NCBI RefSeq assembly: GCF_022539665.2
Contig: NW_026712480.1
Location: 62,001-126,000, forward strand
Direction of reading: 5' to 3'
DNA: 64,000 nt
Source: Daphnia carinata
Lineage: Eukaryota; Arthropoda; Branchiopoda; Diplostraca; Daphniidae
The translations under genes and the position numbers were made by a program. The notes beneath the pieces were generated by a model. The model was given only the letters and a program-made list of their open reading frames with translations. It did no database searches and was not told the DNA's origin. This document shows positions 25,042 to 38,062 of the stretch, piece after piece. Positions within the stretch are counted from its first letter, which is position 1; each line of letters starts with the position of its first letter.

Positions 25042-25753
25042 CCATAGACAGCTGCATGACATTTGATCGACGCAATCGTTACACATACCCAATCGTCTGT
25101 TGCAAGATATGCTGGCATTGTCCAAACACTTGCGATTGGCAGCCTCCTCTCCAATGAGGTCACACACCAAATAGTATACAAATCTTGGTTTAGTTACGGT
25201 TACAATGCATTTCAAGCATTTTACAAACCCGTTTTGATTTTCATTAACAGATAACTGCAACTGAACATGTTTCCTTAAGCTATTGATCGTTATTGCCACA
25301 ACAGTACGAGGCCACATAAAAAAACCAGAAAGAAATTAAAAAATAATAATACAAAAATTATTTACTAAATTTTGTAAGCTTAATTTATTAATTTTTTCAT
25401 TTCCAGAGAGACATTATTATAGTCTTAGCGGAAGCCAATTGGTCGTAAAACAAATAGTTTCCAAAATGCTTTCTCCATGAACACAACATCAGATCTCTTC
25501 TGTAAACAAAATTGAAAGATATTGCAATAATTCACAAGAATAAAATATGTGTAATGCAGTTCATTTCAAAGACTATTACGGCACCACAGGCAAGACTTTT
25601 CCACACGTCGCAAACGACGGTTTGATACAGCGGTAAGTTGTACGTCTCCCAAACGAAGTTGCGATCTGTTAATAAAAATTTATTCATTTACATATTCACC
25701 GTCTAAGCTGCAGCCAAATTTTGTAGTAAAATAAAATATAAAGTAGCCCTTGC

Positions 25754-28700
25754 CTATTGGATTAGATCGTCAGCTTCTTCACAAGTTTTCATCGGCATAT
25801 TTTTAAGCTCAAATAACGCGTTGACAATCTTGTACTGTTCCGTTTCGCCAAGTTTGTCTCGTACTCGCCCTTGGTGAAAGCCGTCCATGTGGAATCGGAC
25901 AGCAGGTCTGTAGCTTTGGCTATCAGATTTGTTTGATTTTAATAGCTTCCAGAGAGACTTCCCCTCTTCTACGAAATTCATTTTTCCTGTTGCACTTTGA
26001 ATTCTCTGATGAACATAACCAGATATGCCGATTTGGTGCTTGGATAACGAGCACGACAATACGTAGATAATGTCAGAGAGACCGCCCATCAAAAGCAAAT
26101 CTTTTGCGACATTGAACGGCAAAATTTTACTGAAGATGGTTAAGACAGCCCCAGCACTAATTGAAACAGCTCCGCCAATGATAATGAATGGTACAAATAG
26201 GGATGTCAAGACCATCTGTTTTCTAGATGTTTGGTGATCCTTCATGTACATTACATGATCAAATCCCATCAAACGAAAAAGATCCAACTCGCGTTCGACA
26301 GTGTTGGCTTTTACCTTGCGGATATCACTGTCGATGAAGTCAAGCGCGGTGTCTTGTTTTACTAACCACGTAGCTTCGTAAATTGCTTGTCGGCTTTTCA
26401 AAAAATCCAAAATACATTGACGTTCATGGTCGTTATTGGTGATTTCATGCACTTTTCTTTCGAGGACACGTTCGTCCATTTCCTTTAGTCGGACCCCAGA
26501 AATGACATAGGCAGCAATCAAGTCATCCAGCATATCTCGATAAGGTGTCAAAGGCAACAAGTTGATTACTTCGAGACGATTCGCATTGTCTTCACTCTTC
26601 AGCCAATGTCGTCTAACTATTTCGGCACGCAACTTGGTCGCCACTAGACGCATCACAGTGTCTTCGTACGCAGGACAGTTTGGATATTTAAAACTTTGAC
26701 CATCGTAATTAGGTGAGAGATTGCCAGCGTCGTCGATAATATTTTGATTTTGCAGTTCGCCCATAATTGCTTTGCGTTCCGCTTGACTAATATCGGCCTT
26801 ACGTAAATCGTCGTCTTTTAACTGGCCAAACAGCTTCAAGTTGACTGATTTGAGTTTCGCAACATCAATTTTGGCCATCTTGTTGAATCTAAATTTATCT
26901 CCGCTACGGTTGTACTCTCGGTTGCCATAAAGCTTGTCTTCGACGTAATTCTGCGAAAAAATGATTCTCTTTTCTTCTCCAGGTTTGTTGTACTCAATAG
27001 GATCATACAGGATGTATTCCTTGGCTATTGAATCTAATTCTTTGGCCTCGTCGCGATCTAGATTGAACCTGTCGACGATGCTGTTTTCCACGGCGACGAA
27101 ATTTTCATTATCGAACAATGCTCCGCTTTTAATCAGCTCCGCCCAGAACGATTCTCTCGTACAGGGAATCAAATTCTCTTCTTCAAACTTTCTTTTTAAC
27201 TGGTTTTCAAATTCTTTTTCAATGTTCTCTTTACTTAGTTCCTTTTTCACCGCCTGCTTGATAGCTTTTTCTAAGGTCGACGCGCAGACACCGTAAGCGT
27301 TTGCTACCCGAACAATGGCCGTTTTCCAATTGGATTCTTCAATTTGCTCGACGGAAGAGTTCCATCTCGGTACGGTGCTGGCATTGTTCAGCTGATGGCC
27401 AATGCACATGGACTCGCCATCCAATAACAGATCGAAATATTCTGCCACCTTTTCGATCGGAATAGTAAAATTCTTCAGTTCCTCATTTTTATCGTCTTTT
27501 TTCTGGAAAAATTTCGAGCTTTTATGAATTTCCCGTTCAATCCACTTTTCAAAGTTATTGAGATTTTTTTCCAAAAGATTCTTAACTTTTTCGGGCAGAC
27601 GTCCTGCTGCTTCAAAGTCTTCAATGGAGCAATCGGTTCCCAACAAGGATCGAACTGAGCCAAGGAAATATTGAAACAGGTTAACAATGTTATCTTTTTG
27701 CTGCGTATAGCCATCAACAGCACAAAACGAATCAGGCCGATTAGTTTTCCTTTCTGTCGCACGGACGACCGAAAAATTCGATATTTGCATATTGATTTGC
27801 TCACTTAATACATTTTCACATGTACGCAATATTTTGATGAATTCATCTTTATTTGTTCCAAAATCTTCCTTTAGAAAAATGAATGCGCGGTAGTAGTAGG
27901 CAGCGGGATAAAATTGGTTGTCTTTTGATTGGATGAGGTGTTCCAAAATATTGGCTGCAGTCGAAAGCTTCGATTTCTTGTTACCAGTGGCCAAATGTTT
28001 GGCAACGACAACTAAACGAGCTGGTGTCATCCAATCAGCTTGACTGTTACAAGGAAAGTTGTGCTCAGGAATTTTTAATTTTGGAATCAATTTCGTTGAG
28101 TACAAGTATTTTTTCACGTCGAATGGGGAATCATCCATTTCGTCCAGCCACAAAGCCCATTGATCCAATACACTTCCACAGATGGCACGTACTTCCTGAT
28201 CACTGTATTTTTCCTCACATAGTTGTTTCCTTAGGGTAGTATAATATTTTGAGAAAATATCGAATAATTTCACTTGATCTCTTGTGGCTTCAAAATCTTT
28301 TTCCAACCGAGCAATGCGTTGTTTCTCTTGATCATCGCGTGTTTCCTCCATGGCGGAAATTGTTGCCCAATCTTGGGTATCGTTTTTGTCAGGCGTCTTC
28401 TGTTCGTGTGAAATTGGTTTACATATAACGAGAATTCCACTTCCGGGTGCCCCATTGCGAGCTGCCCGGCCCATCACTTGTTCCTCGATTCGTTCACTTT
28501 CAGGAAAAAAAGTTAGGCACACATGCAATCCTCCATTGTCGCACAGTTGTTGGCTGATTTTCACATCGGTTCCTCGCCCGGCCAAGTTGGTAGCTACGAT
28601 AACATGCCCAATGTTCAGCTCACTGCTTTCAAATGCGAATTTCTCGTAATCGCGTGTGTACCGATGGAGACGATGGTTTACACTTAGCCCAGGATTGGAA

Positions 28701-31700
28701 CTCTCTATACGTTGATGAACGACATTGGCAACTTTGATGGACTTGCAAAAAAGGATGATCGAACGTCCTGCCTCGATAATAGTCTTGGTCTCCATGACAA
28801 TGGCATTTAGCCATTCTACTTCTGTTGACAGGATTTGGGGATCTTTTTTCTGAAATAGCTTAGGGAAAGCCCTAGGAATGGGGCATAACTGACACTTAAA
28901 TGTATCCTGTAGAAAAATCTGTTCTTGTTCGGACCCTAGCGTCCCTGATACACCCAATACCCCATAGTATTTTAACAAATATACGGCATTTGAGATGTAA
29001 ACCGCTTTGAGACTTTGCAGCGTCAATTTACACCCTTCCTTAAGCTGAAGAAACTGATGAAGGGCTCCGTCCCATTGCGATAAAGTTTGATCAGTTCCAG
29101 TGTCGGGATCGATTATAATCACTTGCGGATTGAGATCCGGGCTACTGTCTGTGCGGTCTTGATCAATGACGTAGTGCTCGTCACGTCTTAGATCCAAAGC
29201 CTGAAAGGCGCTATTCAACCAAGTGTCAAGGTTTCGATCAACAAAGGTAAGTAGATGAGAAGGTATTCGGATACGACGCTGGCGATTAGCTACTTTGCGG
29301 AAATAGAAAACCAATTTCGCGTTTAAATCCTTCCCTTGGATTTGAATTGGGATGCAATTAACCTTCTCGTTTGTAATTTGGCTGGCGTCAGTTATGAGTA
29401 GATGTCCTTGTAAGTTAATCACTTCTTTCTTAATTAGATGATTCCATAGTGCATCTTTTTCCGATTCGTCCAATGGCGCGTGGACATACTTCAGATCTTC
29501 TTTAGTTGTAACACCGTACAAATCGAACAAGACATCAGATTTAATTAATTTCTTCACCTGTTCTTTCGATTTTTTTTTGTTAACAGATGGGTTGCGCACT
29601 TTTTCCCAAATAAAAACGTACAAAGATTCCAAAGTTTCCATGCCAGGAATCTCGTGCGACAAATAGAGGGTGTTGTTTCCTTGGTCAAGCAATAGACAAT
29701 CCACCTCGTCAATAATGGCGAATAACAATTGTTTGCTGTAATAAATATTACGGCTGTAGAATTTTGTCAATAAATAATCACGCTGGAAATGGGCTAACTG
29801 TCCGTACACTACGTTAGCAGTATAACTTGCTTTGCGTTCATCTTCCGATTCACTACAGTTGTTTGCCACTGGTACGCTGAAATATTCATAGAGATCCTTC
29901 AATCCTCCTTCAGCTACCGAAAGATTTGAATCTCGAAGTGCTAATAAATCGTTACTGGTAATGACGTCGATTCGTTGGTTCGATATCTTACCGCCGTAGT
30001 AATAACCGTGAACAAGAGCAATTGCCACTGCAGCCACAATGAACGACTTGCCCTCGCCGGTAAATACCTGAGCTAATCTTCTCTCAACATTTACCATAGA
30101 ATTAGGGAACAACATCAGTATGGCCAGAATCTGGGTGTTGCGAAGGCGGAAGTTATTGTCTATCGGTTTACGAAGTTGCTGCACGGCGCACTCAAAGTCG
30201 TACAAAAACACGGCCAACGATTTGAGATCATCTTCTTTGATTGCATCGACTTTAATTTTTTTTTTCCATTTCTTTCTTATATTTTCTTTTTCTCCTTCTT
30301 TCCTTTGATAATTGATGTAACTCAAGATGAATATTATTCGATCTTCGCGGCTTTCAATTTTTTTTCGGGATTTTGATTTCATTTCGTCTGACATCTGTTT
30401 CCAGGTGTCTGGAATGCATCGATTTGAATTGTCGTTCAGGAAACTTTCAAGCATTTGTCGGTTATCCTTATTGGCTTTGCTAAGTGTTCGATGTTTGCTA
30501 AATGCTTCCTGAGATACGCTTGAATCACCGGCTGAGATGCACTTGATGACAGGCGCTGGCTTAGTGCACCCTATCTTCTCTTGATTGAGTTGCTCGTAGA
30601 CTAAATCACTGAATTGTGCCTCATTATTTTGAATTTCCTCCATCAATTCGTCGACATTTTGCGATTCGTTGTCTTCCAACGCAGTACTGGACAAAAAAAA
30701 TTTCCAAAGCGATTCTTTCATTTGCTTCCATTCATTTACCTTTGAAAAATGACGGTTGAGGCTATGACGAATGACGCCATTTTTCTTCGTTGGTGTGACC
30801 AATGGGTGATATCCGCCTATATCAGTTATATCCATCTGCTTCTCAGATGGTGGTATAATTGTTGCATAACGTCGGTTTCCCAACTCATCACTAGTCTTTA
30901 CGTATAAAGCAACCTTATCTTTTGTAATTCTTCTTTCTTGGAGTAGTATTGGATTTCTAGTTTTTGGTCGTTTTCAAATCCTATGTAATTTCCTTGCTGA
31001 GCCTTGTCCCCATTGTAGATGAAACCTACATCGCCATTTGCTTGCCCCGTTTTGCCGTCTGAAACAGACGCCTTATAAACAACACCACCTGCGCCCATTG
31101 CTTGATACACTTCCATGCCAACAGAAGGGATGCCACGTCCTTTATCAGACAATTCCAAGATTATGTCCCCGCCATAGCCACCTTGTCCAAAATGGTTACC
31201 TGTAAGGAATCAAAATGACAAGCGCATAAAAGAAAATTTAAATATGATTCTGAAATATTTTTCGGGGTAGAATTTCTTGGGGTAGAATGTGTAGTTGTGT
31301 ACCTTGACAGAGTATGAGCGTGTGCCGTATTCCTGTTTTGCTTTCATACAACGAAAATTGGATTTCGCTGCCATCTCCAAGCGTGCCTGACCTTGCAGTA
31401 GGTTCGTTTGATCCGTCTCCTTTTATTTGTACGTGACTTGTGCGCATGTAGTCATAGTCTTCAAACAGTCTATCCTCTAGACTCTTACAGAGATCTTTTA
31501 TTGCCGGTGGCTTGAAAACTTGCTTACCCTCTATTTTTGTATTTTCATTCGCATCAAGTGGAAGTATGGGACTAAAAATTTCTTGAAGTTCTTCCACCGA
31601 CCACTTGAGACCAGAACTTCCGTTCCCTCCATTGGATGCGATCGTCCATTGCTCAGCTCCGATAACTTGGTTGCACTTAATAAGAACATTACCACCGCTT

Positions 31701-32945
31701 TCGCCTGAGTTTAATTCATTTTCTAAGTTGAAAAACAAGTAAATTGTGTAAGACAATATTGCTGTAACAATATAAAATGTTATATAGCTTACGTCTTGAT
31801 TTGGTGGTAGCATGTTTTCCTGATACATCCCATACTATTTTCTGGTCCTCATTGGCGCACACGATAAGTTTATCAGTAACGAGACCTATATTGATTCCAT
31901 GCCAGATGTCATTGTCCAAATCGCAATCGATGTGAACGGAAGAATATCCAGCAATTTGTATTTCCTGTACGTCTTCATTACTGGCTTTTAATTCCCTCAT
32001 TTTCCCCATAAGTTTACTAACAAAAATAGAAACGCCATTAATGGAAATAGTTTTCCTTCCGTGTTCTGTTCTCATTTTGATTGTGGTTTCTGGCAGCAAG
32101 AGTTTTTTGTGTATCTCTCTGATAAGTAAATTCAGTTTTGGTGTCCACTTGTTTATTGGCGACGCAGCCAACTTGAAACGCTGTATCCATTCGGGAACTG
32201 CACTTATCTCGTTATCGCTTTCTGCCGGCGGGAATGTTTTCAAGATTTTTCCAACCAGGATGTTAATCCATTGTTGCCAATCTGTCTCTCTGCTATTTAT
32301 CTTTATATTGCTTTCTAGTACATGAGCCTCCAGAACGTGTTGTAATTTTTCGTCTTCATTGGCTTTTGTCAAAAAGTCAGTCAGATGCGAAATGAATTTT
32401 ACAAGTACAGCACCATCAACGTCGTTGAGGATGTCATTCCTGCATCGAGAAAAGATCTTATCGATAAAACAACTCTTCAGTTTGTGGAAATTTTGGTTCA
32501 AGAGAAGGGCGAAACGGGGCGTGTTTTTGAACAGTTCTTCTTGTTGGAGAATCAACTGGAAATATCGACAGCGTCCACCAAACCAAGTCCGAAGCTGTGA
32601 TTCCTCTGCATTTAGTTTGGTACTAATATCTTCGAACGAATTGATGGAATCCAGTTCGTCCAAGACAGTCGACATAGTTGTGTTGATGTCGAACGTTTCA
32701 TTCTCCAAGTGGATAAACGCCTTTTCTGAACTGCTCCTTACCCACATCGTCAAGAGGGCGTTGACGTATTGCAATTCTACGCAAGTTCTCTCCAACGGTT
32801 TAAGTGCCCATCCCACCTCTGAATCGATGTGACTGACGGCATTTTCAACCAGTTTTTTCGAGTCAGGATTTTCGTCCTGAATCCAGCACAGGATCTTCTG
32901 GAAAACATCTTCTGGTGTTTCGTATTGCCGATCTCTTCCAGCCAT
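25754..32945 (-). CDS. SecA-like motor ATPase with unknown N- and C-terminal regions, copy 2
   Basis: Exons 32945-31793, 31722-31303 and 31199-25754, the same structure and phases as copy 1 (exon 1 is 1,153 nt in both). About 2,339 residues. It starts MAGRDRQYETPEDVFQKILC. The motor is complete: TGEGKS (near 30053-30070), DEVD (near 29698-29710), GALHQFLQLKEG, VSGTLGS, NLAGRGTD (near 28577-28600), GGLHVCLTFFPESERIEEQV and GRAARNGAPGSG, so the region broken in copy 1 is intact here. The C-terminal hydrophobic hairpin and GGLSDIIY motif are present. Copy 2 has its own frameshift near 30918-30930, where an A run is one base shorter than in copy 1 (ELQK-DEV in copy 1). From about 30900 to its end the frame is open for over 1,700 codons, which argues against long-standing decay. 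It diverges most from copy 1 just after that shift (KQMDITDIGGYHPLVTPTKK replaces an unrelated stretch). Confidence 0.88.
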
Positions 32946-33618
32946 TATGAAATACCATTCAAAATTATTAATTCTAAAAAAAAAAAGTTTTGTTACAAAC
33001 GTCGTTAATTCAAGAACCACAATGTTGTTAAACTTGTTTTGAATTTTCATGCAAAAAAAATTGCTTTTTGTCCTTATACTACTCACCTTTCCCATTCGCT
33101 TTTTTATCCACTCCCTAATACAACAAAAAAAATGCCATAAATCTCTTGAAATGTTCCCAACTCTATTTGAATTTACAGAAAAAAGTGTCACGGCGTTTAG
33201 ACTTCATTATCTGCAAACAATTATGCATTCAGATATAATACACAACGTGCCGCAGAAAAAATTCACTTACTAGTTATCGAGATGGTATTATTTACGTAGA
33301 GGATTGCTGGAAACTCCTGGTATTGGGGTTCAACAAGTTAATGCACAGCTTGTCCTATTCAAAAAACGTTCTGCCTTTCCACTTGGGCATGTCAAGGTGC
33401 TCAACGTGGTCTCTACTATTTTGCTGGGTAACACTGAACTAAAAACAACCGGCTTCTTCGGCTAGAGGTCTTGCCACATTGATATCGAAGGCTTTAACAC
33501 TAGCAAATGTTGTTATGACTTCTAATCTTGGAGGAAGCCGACCCGTAATAAAAAGAGTTCTTGAGGACAAACCGATTTTCCCCAATCACAACTCTGACGA
33601 ATAATGCGTCCCCTCAAG

Positions 33619-33793
33619 CAACTGAAGTTAGTTGGACGTGGACTTTTAGAAATTACGAATCAAAGCCGCGTCTTTTACGCTTGACGACACGCTTTAGTTA
33701 CCGTAGCACCGGAGATCGGACGGACGCGTAGTATTTCACGACCAGCCAGCCACATCCTACCACAGCTTGCACAATCATCAAGGACGAGGTCGT
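33619..33793. promoter_or_regulatory. Highly conserved upstream block, unit 2
   Basis: Partner of 20277-20452; about 95% identical by eye, about 675 bp upstream of the copy 2 start codon. Its conservation exceeds that of neighbouring non-coding sequence. Confidence 0.35.
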
Positions 33794-35356
33794 TGGTCAA
33801 ACAGAGAAATGAAGTGTTAGATTGCAAGAAGAAAGTTGTCTACGCTCGTGTCATACTCTGTTGTATTTGCCGAAGATGATAAATACGCGGTGTAGGCGAT
33901 ACTTACACCAAAAAAGAATTACTAAAAAAAAAAAAGGAAAGGAAAGAAGACAGATAACTTCATCAGGAAACGGGGTATTACAACCGCCTTAACAAATATC
34001 GATTCCCCCCAACATGGTGCGAATTTTTTTTTGTTGCGTCTGCTATTTTTGTAGAGGATTTTTTCTACCCCATCTCAATCTCCCTTACAAAAAATTGATG
34101 TATATTTTTCCTCCATGCTACTGCAATAATTTCAACTGAAAAAAAAACTTGACCTTTCCTAAAAGTTTTCTGTCAGCTCAAGGAGCCAATGTTATGGATA
34201 TGATTCCACATGAATTGCTATTTTTCTATACATATGAATGCAAGATGTAGTCAAATCTGTGCCTAGGCGGTGCGCGTATTGTCGCTGCTTATTTTGATGC
34301 ACCATATTTTCTATAATAACCGATAATAATAACACCCACAAGAGACTATACAGAGACATAAGATCCTGGTTACTTTACTCATAGAAGGTCTCCCATGGTC
34401 TTTTCCCTCCCAAAAATGGTCTTTTAACTTCCATACATCTAGCGCCAATCCAAAGTAGCGCGTGTGATGTGAACAAGTGTAGAGAACCGCAAAGCATGTT
34501 TGCCACGTTCCTTTTCACATACAATTGACGAACGAGTGTAATAACAAATCAAACGAAAAATATCGAAAAGTCATCTTGCTTCCAAATCTTTTCGAACATT
34601 GTTTTTCTATTAAAAAACTAGACGGCTAAGCTAAATCGATACTTAGATAATCGAGAGCGAATTCGCTCAATTTTCAGGGACGAACCGAAACCGAACCGAG
34701 ACTTTATTACAGTAAAATATTTTTCTTTGATGCATGAACGTTCTCCATATTTCGAAAAACTAATCAGGAAAGGTTCAAGGTTGATAACCAAACATAACAC
34801 ATAAAGTCGTGGAAAGTTAATTTTGATTAAAATTTCCTGTTTATACTATTTAACCCATCCCTATAACAATTCATCGGAACGGACGTTTTCATTTGTCAGG
34901 CTGGTCGCGAGGCAATATATACTTAGTACATAATCGCGCCTACAGTTTTCTATATGGAGAAAGTGTGCATTGTCGCCACTAGGGCCTTGATTTGGTTGCT
35001 TTAGTGGTCACTAAAGTTAAACCAGTTAAACAATAATGCGTGTAGCGCATGTCTATTAAATTTTTCGAAGCGAATAAAATGAATTCGGTTGATAAAATTT
35101 TTCCAATGAGTTAATATGTACAATATAAATACTAATATAAATGTTACAATTATATATGTACGATACTATTATATATATACAATACTATAATATACTGTAT
35201 ATAATAATATACTATAAATTATACATATATTCTGCTTATATAATGAATATGTATACAATTGGTGTGGCAATTGAAATAAAAGAATATAAAAGAAACAATT
35301 TTTTAATTATTTGTCAGTTAAATTAATTACAATAAATAGTTGATTAATTACAGTAA

Positions 35357-35377
35357 ATAGCCCTTGGTAAGGGCTAT
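35357..35377. repeat. Palindrome 1 (ATAGCCCTT-GGT-AAGGGCTAT)
   Basis: A perfect 9-bp stem with a GGT loop inside the inserted element. It pairs in sequence with the palindrome at 35554-35574. Confidence 0.7.
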
Positions 35378-35553
35378 CTATTTTTCGGTAATTGTTGTCA
35401 ACATTTTCAAAGAAAAAATCTTAAACGCAAAATGTGTTTTTGTTGTTTTTCGATCAAGATTCTAATGGACGCAACTGATAAAAACAAAAAAATATATGTT
35501 ACACTTAAACTTTTTCTTTTTCTGAAAATTTAACATAAATTTCATAGAATTAG

Positions 35554-35574
35554 ATAGCTCTTGATAAGAGCTAT
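35554..35574. repeat. Palindrome 2 (ATAGCTCTT-GAT-AAGAGCTAT)
   Basis: A perfect 9-bp stem differing from palindrome 1 by a compensated C:G to T:A pair and one loop base, about 195 bp away. Confidence 0.7.
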
Positions 35575-36783
35575 TGATTGATGCAAAATTTGTCAATTTT
35601 GACTGCTTATTTTCTTCATAAATAATTATTAAAGGATTTCATAATTTTAGAAAGGGGAGGGGTGTGTGAAAAAGACGAAACTTTGCATTGATTGTTTGAT
35701 GCTTAATCTTCGTCATAACAGGAAATCAGTATAATATTTTTGTTGCTGGTGATTCCAGGAACAAGTTATTCTAAACAATTACTTTTAAGATGCTATATTT
35801 AACCCCAAAAATTACGTTTGAAAAAGTGGCTTTTGATAAACCATTATGGCGGCCATTTTTTTACCGCGCCAAGTTCAAATTTTAAAAAGTGTAAAAAGTG
35901 TAAAAAATTTTAATTATATGTACATATTTACATTTTGTTTGTGTCTAAAAAATTTTAATATTCTGTCTTAGATATAAAATTTAAAAACTAATTAAGATAA
36001 ATTAAACTAATTTATTTAATTGAGTTCTCATTTAATTTACAATTTTAGGTGTCTTTTTCCACAATTCCGCGTGGAAAACTACGTTTTATCGCGACTTCCA
36101 CGTGGAAAAACTCCAAGCAGACAATATAAAAAAAAAACAATTGACTAACGCCCATGCCGCGTCTAATCATCTACCCCATAAGAAAAAGTGCATCTGCAAC
36201 TATGTACTACTTAGTACATATGTAGTGAGACATGTTGTCATTTGTTAGGAAATCGCACCCTTCCATTTTGAACGGAGCGGTTTCGGAACTGTTATTTTTT
36301 ATGTCCACGGTTCGGAAAAGTCTCGGTTCATCAGATCCCTTGACATCCTTACCTTAGCGAATCCGTCTCTCTCAGAGTAAAGCAATCAAGCTTTTATGAT
36401 TCTGCCAAGAATCAAGATCGAAGACGGGTCGATCCCAATCCAATCCACTTTTTTTGCGAATCGGGGGAGGCATTTCGGGCGGGGCTTTCGGGGTTCAGGT
36501 TGTTCAATAAGTCGCTGCTCTGAACTCAATCGGGTTTCAATTGGGGTCTTTAATCGAGGAACCAACACTGACTGCAACCCTTTGAATTACGCAATGACAT
36601 AATCGAATGCGTGTCACTTGTTACGATGACGTTGCCGATGACTTTTTTTGTAGATGATCACGAATTGTTATAAAACAATTTTCAGTTGCTTATGCAACTG
36701 CAGCTCACGAGTGATACTTCCGAGATTGTGGGCACAACTGTAAAAAATAACGCAGCTAGAAGGAAATTGATGCCTCAGTTAGG

Positions 36784-37664
36784 GAACTTATTTGTTTCTT
36801 TGAAATAAAAAAAATAAAAAAATTTCTACCGCCAAAATGGCATTTCATTAACGATACAAAATTAAGTTAAGGTTTGAACTGTGGAAGTGTAGGACGATAC
36901 GTTGTCTGCTTACCGAATTGAATACTGTGATACGTTAATTCCACTGCATTTCAAATTTCATTAACGTTGGAATAGGCAGACTTGCCGCGATCGCGATCAA
37001 AAATTGACGGTTAATATAAAATTGATGGAGAAAATGAATGGTTAATTTAAATACTGAAGGTGCGTAAGTGACGAAATTTTCGATTTACCGGTAGCGTTAT
37101 GTAAAAAAATCTGTCAGCATATTATTGAATGTGAAATTTCACCAAAAGAAAAGAAATTTGGCTGTGAAATGACGGCATTTTCTAGAGATTCATAAAAACA
37201 TATGATTGAAGGAAATAGCGTAATGATTCGAAAAGTAAAAGTTATTATTTTGCCTTTTATTATTTCACTTTTTAAAAGGTAAAATAATAGCTCAAAAACT
37301 TTTGGAATATATATATAATTTTATTATTTATATATTGAAAATACACGCTTCGAAAAAATAGTGTGACGTTGGGATTTCATCAAGCTATTGATGTACGCAT
37401 TAAAAATACCGTAAAGTAAATGTAATTATTTCGAAATTCGTGAATTATTGGCTGGGGGTGGAATGGACAAAGTAGCTTGAAAAAACTGAAATAGGAAAGG
37501 CTTGTTAAGTATCAACTATTTATTTACTATCGATTGCCATTGCCAGTAGAATATAGCAGACAACACTTCGAAACTCTCAGATTTGAGCCTTTGTTTACGA
37601 TTTTTCCTCGTAACTAAGCAACCTAGGCCCTGCCCCAGAAATATCGTTTGCTTCCGATTTCACC
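36784..37664. other. AT-rich intergenic region, no recognised gene
   Basis: Contains a TATA-type simple-sequence stretch near 37305-37345. No coding signal seen. Confidence 0.4.
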
Positions 37665-37773
37665 CCCAAAACCAGAGATAAGGCGATGGGACACTACCGT
37701 GTTAAAGCCGCCATAACACATTTTGGCACTACATCTAGCGGCTAATTCCCTCCCTTCCTCATTAGCAGACGAG
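37665..37773 (+). repeat. Left inverted repeat of the P-like element
   Basis: Matches the reverse complement of 41310-41419 with scattered mismatches and small indels. Confidence 0.8.
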
Positions 37774-38062
37774 TTGCTGCAGGTAAAGAGGCAGTTGATT
37801 CGAATTTGGCGAGGAGAGTCAGCTAATTCGCCAGATGACAACTGATAACGAAAGTTCCGTGATTCATAACGCGGAGGGGATGAAAATTCGAAGAATCAAA
37901 AGGGGTCGACTTTCAAAAATGGTTTTGCTTGGCATTAATTCCCAGGGTACCTGTAGCTTGTTATCGAATGTTAACCCTGTGAAATACACAACCTCAGTTA
38001 AGCAAGTGGTCTTAGTCCTTCTAGACGTGTTTTTCTTCTTCTCATTGTTCAAAATTGTTGAA

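Larger units (their letters stand above)
34897..36237. mobile_element. Non-autonomous DNA transposon insertion with 8-bp target duplication
   Basis: This 1,341-bp block is absent from the matching position of unit 1 (near 21615). It is flanked by an exact direct repeat TCATTTGT (34889-34896 and 36238-36245). An 8-bp target duplication fits hAT or P-type elements. Both ends begin with CA when read inwards and share TAGTACATA about 28 bases in, suggesting diverged terminal inverted repeats of about 40 bp. No transposase is seen. The interior is very AT-rich (35100-35330) and has two related palindromes. Confidence 0.7.
25675..36783. repeat. Tandem segmental duplication, unit 2
   Basis: Direct-orientation partner of 12375-22178. 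It is about 11.1 kb because it carries a 1,341-bp insertion (34897-36237) absent from unit 1; without that, the units are nearly the same length. The C-terminal coding region (about 26040-26950 against 12740-13640) is almost identical between units. Confidence 0.9.

Noticed and set aside
24949-25317. Minus-strand ORF with several cysteines (starts MWPRTVVAITINS)
   Set aside because: It runs through the TATA box and 5'UTR of the secreted-protein gene in another frame, and shows no signal peptide or family match; likely chance.
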